NCBI GenBank assembly: GCA_963965975.1
Contig: OZ014411.1
Location: 10,609,501 to 10,673,500, forward strand
Direction of reading: 5' to 3'
Source: Xestospongia bergquistia
Taxonomy: Eukaryota > Porifera > Demospongiae > Haplosclerida > Petrosiidae
DNA: 64,000 nt
Part shown: positions 36,101-45,463 of the stretch, piece after piece
How the letters are laid out: each line of letters opens with the position of its first letter
How positions within the stretch are numbered: the stretch's first letter is position 1
Position numbers and translations under genes: made by a program
The notes under the pieces: model-generated
Told to the model about the DNA's origin: nothing
Databases searched by the model: none
Seen by the model: only the letters and a program-made list of their open reading frames with translations

Positions 36101-36806
36101 TTATTGTCATCTACCACTGTTCCTGTTCTCAATGGCTGTACTCATTTTACTGATTGTTCCATACACATTCTACCTTCTTGCTATACCATTATTTGAAGGA
36201 CCTTTATCAAAATACATGTGTTGCTGCCAAAAGTATATGAAGCCTTTCTTTGATGCATATGGAGGTCCATATAAGGACAAGTGTCGTTTTTGGACTGGAT
36301 TTTTATTACTTGTTCGTGTTGTCTTAGCACTGGTTGTATCTCTAGACACTGAGGCTACTATAAGTTTGGATGTGTTATCATCTCTTCTATTTGTTATTAT
36401 GTCAATGTACTTCCTGTTGAGAGGAATATATCAACACTTACCTTTGGCTTGTCTAGAGATGTCTTTTTTTCTTAACCTCATGTTAATGGCTTATGTGAAT
36501 GTACAAACGTACAAAATGTCAAAATCAAGTCAAGTGTTAAATGTTCTTTTAGTATCAGTATCATTTGTAGTATTCTGTGGTATTATCCTCTATCATGTCT
36601 GGAATCGTCTGTCTGAATCTTGCTTAAAACGACCATTTTCAAAAATTTTAAGGGTATTCAAAAAGCTTCCACGAGATTTTATTGCTGAAGATGCAGAAAT
36701 TCCTTTAATGCGTTCTGGATCCCCTGCTTTAATGTGTGAAACTAGTTCAGTGACTGTGGTATCAGTAGTAAGGTGCCGAGAATCACTACTATATGAAGAT
36801 GACTAA
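33129..36806 (+). CDS. Beta-helix multi-pass membrane protein, gene B copy 1 (intact)
   Basis: One uninterrupted exon of 1225 residues. A hydrophobic leader (1-24) precedes an Asn-rich ectodomain. Residues about 254-404 are five ~30-residue rungs of a right-handed beta-helix, each with a C-x-x-YNN-x-AQ-YGGGV pattern; further GGGI motifs follow at about 485 and 520. After a linker come a Cys-rich stalk (CPFDYC, GLLCGQCVEGLSLMLGSNQCGQC) and eight or nine membrane segments (about 820-1175) with the family loop FFDAYGGPYKDKCRFWTG near 1040-1056. The ~50-residue tail ends LLYEDD. The ectodomain resembles chlamydial Pmp-type repeats, and databases often mislabel such proteins as outer-membrane proteins. 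Likely a surface receptor or adhesin-like protein. Same family as gene A but clearly diverged. Confidence 0.85.
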   Translation: MSWYHIYYITSVITYIYSGYVTASEYYVFAAPNGEHCPSTDLPCQNLSYYTADYEVFFTNNTIFYFLQGTHTLKGTLVINGVSNITLQGQGHIEHGFYETVMQSTSVIDCSDYNRGGIQFINSMDVVLKSLTIVNCGAFFSTRYGHSDTSLLFVNINNVTLEWVSVQNGSGIGIYLYNAFDVVIANSTFTNNGGFINAAIFYDIQLKRQSRVNIVKSNFTLNLGYGMALMYFNENNTEVEVIIENNKFLHNTARYGGGVFIYFGNGSGSIEFSNCIMYNNTAQHYGGGVFIELDNGAGNIRFSNCTIYNNTAQYGGGVQIHLENGSSSIEFRNCTIYNNSAQQYGGGVYIYLLEGSNSIDFNICNIYNNIVQYNGGGVMIRLYKGSNSIEFSNCTIYNNTAFYGSGLIIIAFQVSSKSNIQFSNVLFHFNKVPKKLNIHQSAVLLSNIENVILEEIEVSNHNTTGLLAINSLIMFDGHSKFVNNSGIYGGGIALYGSSQLSLSQNTDISFVKNHASESGGGIYVSQFLDINVTTDCSFRVIPSHKSDDDKTVLYFVNNTAGTSGDVLYGGKISDCFNTLHFDQLFSYHPQQTGLSLVSSDPIQVCFCESNRQDCSIKSIKITAMPGIGVNISLATVGIKDGLTKGEIKLTTSDTSSTVQTDNTRLNAACTNVTFKLRTNTSLNTTEVYVTLKSSISEPSSDPRRKVIKVSIESCPIGFPLEKETCVCRPEIKTSSITCDINNQIITRDDDMWIGYKNDSDCLIVYPNCPFDYCNDRTVHFKITSPDPQCHLNRSGLLCGQCVEGLSLMLGSNQCGQCTNNYIALIIPFAVAGIALVAFIITLNLTVSVGTINGLIFYANVIKIYEPIFFPNGPVKLLSQFISWLNLDLGIETCFFDGMDSCSKTWLQFIFPSYVWFLIILIVISSHYYSKVVRLVGSHAVPVLATMILLSYTKLMRTVFQALYFTNIQCNGDNNVKLLRWYIDANVQYVGGYCHLPLFLFSMAVLILLIVPYTFYLLAIPLFEGPLSKYMCCCQKYMKPFFDAYGGPYKDKCRFWTGFLLLVRVVLALVVSLDTEATISLDVLSSLLFVIMSMYFLLRGIYQHLPLACLEMSFFLNLMLMAYVNVQTYKMSKSSQVLNVLLVSVSFVVFCGIILYHVWNRLSESCLKRPFSKILRVFKKLPRDFIAEDAEIPLMRSGSPALMCETSSVTVVSVVRCRESLLYEDD

Positions 36807-37655
36807 TATATACTTGATTTCTTGACAAATAATACAATTGTTTGAATTATAACTTATGAAAACTGATTATGTTTGATCTGTATGTAGTTAACAACAATGG
36901 CAGTATGTAGTGTAAATTATAATATCATAGAAACTTGTTATTATGCACTACTAAAAATCCTGTTAATATGTTTTTATACAATACATGTATGTACTTTGTA
37001 TGTATATAGTCAGGTGAAATTTGTATTTGATAATATAAACTTATAATATAATTATATTTGTAAGTTTTCTAACCACAGATTATACATACTATTATATGTA
37101 CATGTGTAAGACTTGTATAGTCTAGTAGATAGTATAATGAAATAACCAACAAAGAAAAATATTTAATAGCAAGTTTGCAATTGACAATTGGTGTTTGTAA
37201 TAGATTAGTTGTTACTATAGACATCAGTTGACACTAGCCTACACAATTTATGTCCCACTATACAATGGAGGCACATTGGTTCTACTAAAGGGACAGTTAC
37301 TGTCATGTTACCCAGATATTTAATACTGGTTAAGTGTTTCTAATTTGACCACATTATTTAAATATTGGAAGCTTTTAGATATATTTAGAGTGACTCCATT
37401 TATCATGACATCAAATATGGTAAGTTAAATGAAGCGTAAATGTAGTAGTTATCAGATTGAAAGCTGGAGATTATTTACAAAAAGACAAGTGCAAATGGCT
37501 AAATATCAATATAGGGAAGAACTCTTGTACTCTCATCGATTGCTACTTTTCATCAGTTTTATTTTACTAATACTTTGGAAATATTTTAATAATTATTTTA
37601 CAGTTAGTGGTGCTGTTATTAAGGTCTGGCCTTTGTCAAAAGAATGTAGCCTTTT
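36807..37655. other. 3' flank of gene B, no further gene
   Basis: Conserved in unit 2. A 76-residue frame at 37429-37659 carries a stop in the unit 2 copy and is not treated as a gene. Confidence 0.5.
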
Positions 37656-37660
37656 CTAAA

Positions 37661-37858
37661 GATTTTCAAAGACCTGGTGTTCCTATGCAATCATTCAATG
37701 GAGTCGATCTGCAGCATTTGATATCATTGTATGTTTGTTATTAATTGTTAATTACACTTGTACTTAATTTTTTGTAGACTAAAGCTAAAATTGAAGAAAA
37801 TGAACAGATTGACTTCATATGTGTAAAACCATTCCTTGTTTGGCCATGGACAGACTAA
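37661..37858 (+). other. Conserved small exon pair of unknown identity
   Basis: Exon-like 37661-37728 and 37778-37858 flank a 49-bp GTATGT...TTGTAG intron. The joined frame reads FSKTWCSYAIIQWSRSAAF then TKAKIEENEQIDFICVKPF and ends at a stop after VWPWTD. The unit 2 copy (58293-58493) keeps the splice sites and frame with two substitutions in the second exon. No upstream start was found, so it may be the last exons of a gene or a relic. I do not recognise the family. Confidence 0.35.
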
Positions 37859-38059
37859 GAGATCAAAGTTACATTCATTGTTTATTTAAATTGTTTGCCT
37901 TCTGTATTGCTATACAAGGCAAACCTTGTATTCCTAGTATACAACATTATAGATATGTCTGTATGCATAAATATATTTTATATTTGTATTTATAATCTAT
38001 ATTATTCTAGTGTATCGTTTTGATTAGACAATTATATGATGTATAACATTTAGTGTATA

Positions 38060-38981
38060 TAATACTATCATAATAATATTATTTCAATTGTAGTAACAAA
38101 CTAAAACAATGAGTAAAGGAATACCTAATATGGTAACTGTGGTGTGTAGGTAGTGAAATAGCTGTAATATTATTTATTTGTGAGAACATGTCTTGACATA
38201 GTAGATAATTGTAGGCCAATTATAACTACATAACATGAATTGTCAGAGAACTTCTAATCAAGTCTGTAGTAATATCACTTGATTCACTTCCTCTTGTTGC
38301 TGTATTAATGATGTGCTCTCTCTGGTCATTCACTTTTTTTGCTCTCTTAATAGTCTGTTGTGTTCCTCTTGCTGCTTGCTGTATTAATGATGTGCTCATT
38401 TAGTGTTGTGTCAATACTATCATATTTCAATTGTAGTAACAAACGAAAACAATAAGTAAAGGAATACCCAATATAGTAACTGTGGTGTGTGAGTAGTGAA
38501 ATAGTTGTAATATTATTTATTTGTGTAAACATAAATGTTGACATAGTAGATAATAGTAGGCCAATTAATACTACATAACATGAATAGTCAGAGAACTTCT
38601 AGTCAAGTCTGTAGTAATATCACTTGATTCACTTCCTCTTGTTGCTGTATTAATGATGTGCTCTCTCTGGTCATTCACTTTTTTGCTCTCTTAATAGTCT
38701 GTTGTGTTGAAGGATCCACTTATTGTGTCACTGACTGTGATAATAATGGTCAGAGACAATTTACTAAGAATGAAGAGTTGTGTTGTTCTCATTCAAACAA
38801 GGGAGACATAATTCCTGTTATTAAAGATGATGGTCGTAATATTATTTATTTGTGTAAACATAAATGTTGACACAGTAGATAATAGTAGGCCAATTAATAC
38901 TACATAACATGAATAGTCAGAGAACTTCTAGTCAAGTCTGTAGTAATATCACTTGATTCACTTCCTCTTGTTGCTGTATTA
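38060..38981 (+). repeat. Tandem copies of the gene C promoter and signal-peptide region
   Basis: A module of about 335-345 bp (GTAATATTATTTATTTGTG... through CTTCCTCTTGTTGCTGTATTAATGATG and the leader codons) occurs at about 38060-38405, 38406-38837 and again as the real gene start from 38838. The first extra copy encodes only a leader plus a short tail (ATG 38308, stop 38401). The second has lost one T in the TTTTTTT run (ATG 38653), so its leader goes out of frame and its coding part ends at about 38837. Unit 2 has a single module. Confidence 0.85.
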
Positions 38982-40025
38982 ATGATGTGCTCTCTCTGGT
39001 CATTCACTTTTTTTGCTCTCTTAATAGTCTGTTGTGTTGAAGGATCCACTTATTGTGTCACTGACTGTGATAATAATGGTCAGAGACAATTTACTAAGAA
39101 TGAAGAGTTGTGTTGTTCTCATTCAAACAAGGGAGACATAATTCCTGTTATTAAAGATGATGGTCGTACTGGTTATGCTGTATGTCCAGATACTATACCC
39201 AAATGGTGCCATATAACTCATAATGTCAGTTCGTGTTATGATATACTACAGTCAAACCCAATAGCTTCCTCAGGATATTACAATAGAAACTTTCCTAACG
39301 GTAGTCAGGTTAATGTTTACTGCGATATGAATGGTAGTCACTGTGATGGAGAGGGAGGCTGGACAAGAGTGGCATTTGTTAACATGAGTGAACCTGGCTC
39401 ATCTTGTCCACCTGGACTAATACAATATGATAATATTATTAATACTAGTTTATGTTGGATTACTAACGGAATATATATTGGTTGTAACTCTGCTTTTTTT
39501 TCTACTTACAGCCTCAAATATACCAAAGTATGTGGTCAAGTGAGAGGATACCAATATGGATATCCTTGGGCCTTTTATTGTTATATTAACAATGATAATT
39601 GTTTTAATCATCAAATAAAGACATTTGGAATAACTCTGACCTACAGTAACAATCCTCGTAAACATATTTGGACTTATGTTGTAGGATTAAGTGAACAAGA
39701 AACACACAGAGATAATTGTCCCTGTAATAATGGCAGTGAATACATGAACTACACTATACCATTTGTTGGTAATGATTATTACTGTGAATCAGGAAATTCT
39801 TATCGTGATGGTTGGGTCTTCTATCCCAATGATCCACTCTGGGATGGACAGGATTGTCCTGGACGTGAGACTACCTGTTGTACTTCTCCTAAGATGCCAT
39901 GGTTTGTTAAGACACTAAATGAGACAGTTAGTGATGATATTGAGTTAAGTACATGTGGTTATATTAATAATCATATCTATATGCGAGGTACTCCTCTTGA
40001 CCTTGTTGAGCTTTACATAAAATAA
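38982..40025 (+). CDS. Fibrinogen-related secreted protein, gene C copy 1
   Basis: Single exon, 347 residues. Signal peptide 1-21 (MMCSLWSFTFFALLIVCCVEG). Residues about 78-130 match the start of a fibrinogen-like domain (SCYDILQSNP, SGYY, VYCDMNGSHC, GEGGWTRVAF). The rest follows a large invertebrate family of secreted fibrinogen-related proteins: VCGQVRGYQYG, HIWTYVVGLSEQ, CPCNNGS, PFVGNDYYCESG, DPLWDGQDC, CCTSPKMPWF, DDIELSTCGY and a C-terminal strand (VELYIK). About 20 cysteines suggest disulfide bonding. It is probably an extracellular lectin-like or matrix protein; ligand unknown. It lies about 2.2 kb downstream of gene B in the same direction. Confidence 0.85.
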   Translation: MMCSLWSFTFFALLIVCCVEGSTYCVTDCDNNGQRQFTKNEELCCSHSNKGDIIPVIKDDGRTGYAVCPDTIPKWCHITHNVSSCYDILQSNPIASSGYYNRNFPNGSQVNVYCDMNGSHCDGEGGWTRVAFVNMSEPGSSCPPGLIQYDNIINTSLCWITNGIYIGCNSAFFSTYSLKYTKVCGQVRGYQYGYPWAFYCYINNDNCFNHQIKTFGITLTYSNNPRKHIWTYVVGLSEQETHRDNCPCNNGSEYMNYTIPFVGNDYYCESGNSYRDGWVFYPNDPLWDGQDCPGRETTCCTSPKMPWFVKTLNETVSDDIELSTCGYINNHIYMRGTPLDLVELYIK

Positions 40026-40197
40026 CTCCTTCCTACTATACACACATAGATTAGTATATTACACTGTAATACATATGTATATGATTTATATGTATGTATA
40101 TGTAATGTAGTGCATACTATATATGTTATATGTACATTTTTATACAGTTTGCATAATAGATTTGAATTTTGTATTGTGCTATTATTTGTGTTGTTAT

Positions 40198-40203
40198 AAT
40201 AAA
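40198..40203 (+). terminator. Poly(A) signal AATAAA of gene C copy 1
   Basis: AATAAA about 170 bp after the stop codon, conserved in the second copy at 60159-60164. Confidence 0.6.
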
Positions 40204-41365
40204 TATTCATTATGTAATCATATGTTCAACGTATTATATAAATATTAAGAGTGAGCAAGAAATATTAAATCTCTACTAAATATTGCAATAAGTAACTAAT
40301 TTTTGTTGATAATCTGTCTTCTTGTTCACTCGAACTGACAATCATATCTGCTATTTAGTTGGTCAATATTTCAATATATTTTAAACAGCTTTCTTAATCT
40401 ATTTATACCTGACCATTTGAATATCATAAAACTTGTAATAATAATTTGGACTACTGTTAACAATAAGAAGCTCAAACTTCTCTGCTCCATTACCTATTAT
40501 ATGAGCAGTTATATCTAATAAAGAGGAAAAAACCTTATTCAATATGAACTTTTCAAACAGTTTTAAAAGAATGATATAGGAGATGTAAACAATGTGATAA
40601 AGTAATGACTTAATGCCTGTTAACAGATTATGAATAATTAATTAGTAATGTTTGGTGGGTGGAGCTAATTATTGATGTGGCTTGTTCTAATAAACAGTAT
40701 GTTCAAGTTTATCTAATTTATTCACTGACCTATATAAGAGATCTTGTCTATTCAAAATAAAATGGTAAAGTAATCATGAATGGCGGGTAATTATTGCTAC
40801 TTACATGTAGTTCTATCTTAGTATCTCAAGGGGATGACCTCACTAGACTAGTTCTGCAAAGCATAATACATCTGTAGCAACTACTGATAATGCTGGTTTC
40901 ATAAGCTAATATACAGGTATAGTTATATTGGTGTCTTTGTTGGTATTTTAATATTCTTATCAACTATACTTGTACATAGATGTCTCAATACATGTAGTTA
41001 ATATATATGCCTTGTACTTCTCTCATTATGTGAGTGGGTAGTTATAGTTTGTCAATATCTGGTCACATGATTTGGCTGTGTCCATTTCTGTAGGGATCAT
41101 TTGAAGTTGATGTTATTGCTTTGTAAGAGGAGAACAAATGTTAATTTAGAATGAGTCTCTGCACAATGGGAGGGGCACGTCTAATGATTAGAAGGAAAAT
41201 TAAAACAATATGAAAGTGAAAAGGAACCATTAGAAGTCGTAAGTTTGGTGGGTGTGGTTAAAATCTTAATTCATTTCATCATTTGTTCTACTATGAATCC
41301 ATTTAACATATCATACATCCATTAATATACTATACATCCATTCAACATTACATTTGTCCATTTAG
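40204..41365. other. Intergenic part of unit 1
   Basis: Non-coding. Highly similar to 60165-61318 in unit 2. No gene or strong motif seen. Confidence 0.55.
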
Positions 41366-44300
41366 CTGTCATCTGACCCAGCCTATGACAAGAGACTAAC
41401 AAAACTAAAGAGACAATAGAAAAATCATATTTTGTCTAGAGGCCAAAGATTCAGTCCTGGGCACCAAGGAATGAGAACTCGTAGAATGTAAATATCATAT
41501 CATAGCACTAGAGAACCAGTTATTGAAGTATGCTACCATGAAGAATGACCAACATAAGGTAAGTGTGTTGCTAGTAATGATTCATTCCCATGTTTCATTC
41601 TGGTTCTATAAATTTCATTATTAGATTCTCATGGTTCAGAACTATCATTCCAGGTTATTTTTCAATCTCACAAACACCTATACTAAAATATTAAAATTAT
41701 TTCAAAATGTTGTAGATTTCTCTAAGAAATAATAAAGAATTTCAAGAGAAACTGTCTACATTTGAAACAAACCTCAATAGGTATATATACATATACATAT
41801 AATATGATAGTAAAGGTATGGAAGCTACCCTCAATAAGTACATGTACTTGTACATGTAATATGTTAGTAATGGTATGGGACTATCCTCAATAGATATACA
41901 TAAATATGTAATTTTTTTTCGTTTTTATTGTATTTTTTTCATGTTTTACTTTATAGTTTGTTAGTATGTTGTTTTTAATTTATTATATTGAGCTTCTCCC
42001 AAAAAATATTAAATTTTTACTAAAATTTGTCAAAAGTCAATTATCTTAATTTCAGTTATATTTTAACTTGATTCTCTAATCACCAACTTAGAAATTTCGA
42101 TTTTAAATTTAATATAACTTTGAAAACTGAATCAGTTTAGAATTCAATTTTTATCTTTACTAAACATCTATAATCATATTGAATGAATTATTGTATTATC
42201 ATATTACTAATTCTTTAGATCATATTATCATTAATATTTTTAACCAAAAGCTAAATTATTTAATTAATAATTAAATTAAAAACCTATTAAATTTTTTGTT
42301 GTTGTTCTAGTAAGCTTTTTGCTGAACGTGTGTGCTGCTGTTATGTTTTCCCGCCATAATGATAAGTCACGCGTTTGCTGTTCCTCGCTAGTTGTGTGCT
42401 GATAATCTAGTAAATAGATTCCTTCTTTGATTGATCTCTTCAATTGAAATTTTAATTTCTGTTTCAGTTTTTAATTAAGTTTTTTCATGTAATTATTTTT
42501 TATTCTTGCTTTTAATCATTAAAATAAATGTTTATTTGTCATTTAATTTGTTTGTTGTATTTTACAAAGTTCAGTACTCTCACAAGATATCAACAAACTG
42601 GATGAGATCCATAAAGATCAGAGAGACTGCATAATCACTGTCACCTTCCAACTCAAAGATCTTCCTCTCTGTATATTAAGTGTTACTACTTGATGATATA
42701 TACTAGTAGCAATAGATTAACATGTAATGTAGTAACATGTCTAAATAACAAATATAAATTTTATTTATGGTAAATATAAAAGTATAAAGTTTGGCAATAA
42801 AACAGTTTTAAGTGAAATCATATTAAATGATACATTTTAAAGTACAGACAGTGTTGGGAATTTGTGGGACAAGAATGTCAATGGGAATTGGGTGTGGCCA
42901 AATAATGTTGTACTTGAGTGGTTGATATTGGTGGTAAAACAAATGTCTCGACTTGATGATACACACAATATGTCTTCTAGACAAAATGTACTAGCACTGT
43001 CTAGACAGTGGTAGGATTTGTATTGATTGTTGAGATGATCAGTTAATATAGTTGAGTTAATACATGTCTTATTACAGCCACTTACAAGATAACAAGAGTT
43101 TTCTGTTAGACAACATATTCATTGAGGACCACCAACCTCATGTGGTACATAGTAACTAGTACATTTTGTCACAACAATTTTATTGACTTTGTAGTCATAA
43201 CATGTGTTTATACTGTCACTATTATTTTCATACAATAGTCATCTCTGCATTAATAATTTCTTTTCAAATAAAATCAATGGGACCAGTCTACATGAAATAT
43301 TAAAAATACACAAAGCTTTGGTTTTCAAAGAATAATCCAATTACTCTTTAAATTTTGGATTACCTTTATTCCATTCCAGTGTCCTCGACGTTATCATCAT
43401 GACAAGCATACCTCCAAGCACGAGTCTCTGCATAAGTTTTATGTTGTATTGTCTCACACACATAAGGAATTAACTTATTCTGTTGTAGTATACACACATA
43501 TCACTTTAATGAATTTGGGTTGACTTTCTTTGTTGACACTTTAGCGGCAGTAGCTCCAAGTTCACCAGATAACACAGTCTGACTTATTGTCTTACAGACC
43601 TGATCAATACAGGAGATATGTTTGAAGATCAACCGTTTGCCTAATGTTGGTCCTCTGGCATTGCAGTGAGCTGGACCATTGTCATAAATCCAGTAATACC
43701 TTGTGGATCTTCATTAATGTAGGCGGGTATTTACTTTTAACCCCTTTTTTAATTGTCCCAGTGTCAGTACGTGTAACAAGCAGCGTTAAAAGACAATTTA
43801 TAAGTTTAATACAAAGATGAACAGGTCTGAAAGTGGCTTGATTATGTGCCTATTTTAAATTCCATTTCCTTCTCTTTCATTCAAATACTTCACTTGTACA
43901 GAATGTTGTAAGTTATTATTAATTAACCCCCTTGTTACTATGACAACTGTTGCTGTAGTAACCAACTATAGCCATTAATGAGTGAATTGCTTATATATAA
44001 TAATTATTACTGGCTATGCAGTAGTAATAGTTATATGCTGTGTTTAAAAGTGCCAGTAATGGAATGCCATACTTTAATGTGAAATTAGTACATTTAGGTT
44101 CCAATGTTTAAGGTTTAGGGTCTGGAGTATAATATTAATTTCACATTAAAGTATGATATTCTATTACCAGCACTCTAGACACTGCCATAATTCTATGTCA
44201 TTGTAAATATAACATTGATTTTTACTCTGTTCTTGTTTCATGATCATAGAACTCAACATAGTGATACTCTCAAACAACTACACTGTGAAATTGAGATACT

Positions 44301-44725
44301 TAAATTAGAGAACAAAGGTAATGTTACTGTATTCCATTATGTATGTGATATTGATGTCTTTGTTTAGAGTTAAATTTTAAACTGGTCATGTGCAGATGTG
44401 GTCAAACACAATCAAATGAGATTACTAGTTAGTGAATGTATTTTACATGTAACTGGGTCAATGTAGATTGTGACTACTCACATTTGCATACACATTATTC
44501 AGACTGAGTTCTACAACTATTATAGACTTTTCAGACTGAGTCTTTTCTATAGCTACAAAGAGTAGATAGAGTTACAGAAAACCCGAGAGAAATGATAACT
44601 CAGAAACAGATGATAAACTAAGACCATTCATCTCAGACAAGGAAATGAGAGAGTTACAGAATGCATTGCAAAATGACAGAAGTCGAAATAATCAACCGAT
44701 GAAAGTCATTGAACAAAGAATGTAA
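41366..44725 (+). pseudogene. Decayed coiled-coil gene, copy 1
   Basis: Exon-like pieces with GT-AG borders: 41366-41558 (LSSDPAYDKRLTKL...), 41716-41780 (ISLRNNKEFQEKLSTFETN), about 42575-42660 (LSQDINKLDEIHKDQRD), 44259-44320 (TLKQLHCEIEILKLENK) and about 44565-44725 (DKEMRELQNALQNDRS). All are heptad-like, Lys/Glu/Leu-rich. The first exon has an in-frame TGA after LGTKE in both units, plus two single-base losses only in this copy. No start was found. It resembles the coiled-coil exons of sponge Death/LRR-type genes in style, but homology cannot be claimed. Confidence 0.5.
44049..44173. repeat. 125-bp imperfect inverted repeat (hairpin)
   Basis: About 42 bases at the left (AGTGCCAGTAATGGAATG..., CATACTTTAATGTGAAATTA) are the reverse complement of the right end (TAATTTCACATTAAAGTATG...ATTACCAGCACT) with a few mismatches and a ~40-base loop. 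Small foldback element or a transcribed hairpin. Confidence 0.8.
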
Positions 44726-45463
44726 CAAAGGTACTACTGATGTAGATCACTAACAACTTCACATGCTAAATATTGCAATACATTATATGATAATACTGTA
44801 TCTTCAAGTACTATAATTATTAATCATGTACGAGTATAAAACAATTATACAAGATTTAAGGGTTAAAAATAAGTGCTAGACTCACGAGGTATAGTAGGAA
44901 AAAATGTTTTTTACATTCTTACATTCATTGATATATCTTTTTATTAATCCATTGATTTATCCATGAATCCATTTGTAGAGTTTCATTCATCTATTTCTGT
45001 ACATGTAAATATGACTCATTCAAGTTTGTTTTTTCTTTTATTTGGTCCTCTAGTTAATAGCTGATCTTCAAGACTTGTAATTATTAGATAAATGGACACC
45101 AGATACATATCTCATAGCAAGAGCTTACTTAAGTACCTGATGACTTTAAGAGAGATGATAAAGATCACTTTACCAATAATGAAAGGTACATGTGAGAAGA
45201 CTGTCAATATGTGTGTATGTGTGTGTCATTTATTTAACTCTAGGTCTAGACTGCCACAATTAGTATGACACAATGATAAAGTGTACATTAAGTAACAGAC
45301 ACATTTCATTATATAATAATATTTTTTCAAATTTAACATAGTTTAAATGCACACAAAGTATTTTTAATAAGCAATAATTCCAAAAGGAAAGTGTTATTAC
45401 TATCAATACTATCACTATCAGTAAACAAACAATGTGAAAGTAAATACAATGAGTTGCATTAAG
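44726..45463. other. Intergenic, 3' flank of gene A copy 2
   Basis: No gene. From about 45304 it aligns with 13918-14081 downstream of gene A copy 1. Includes a short (GT)n tract near 45211-45227. Confidence 0.55.

Noticed and set aside
37429-37659. 76-residue ORF with a hydrophobic segment
   Set aside because: The counterpart in unit 2 has a stop in the middle (ATGGCTTAA), with no other support.
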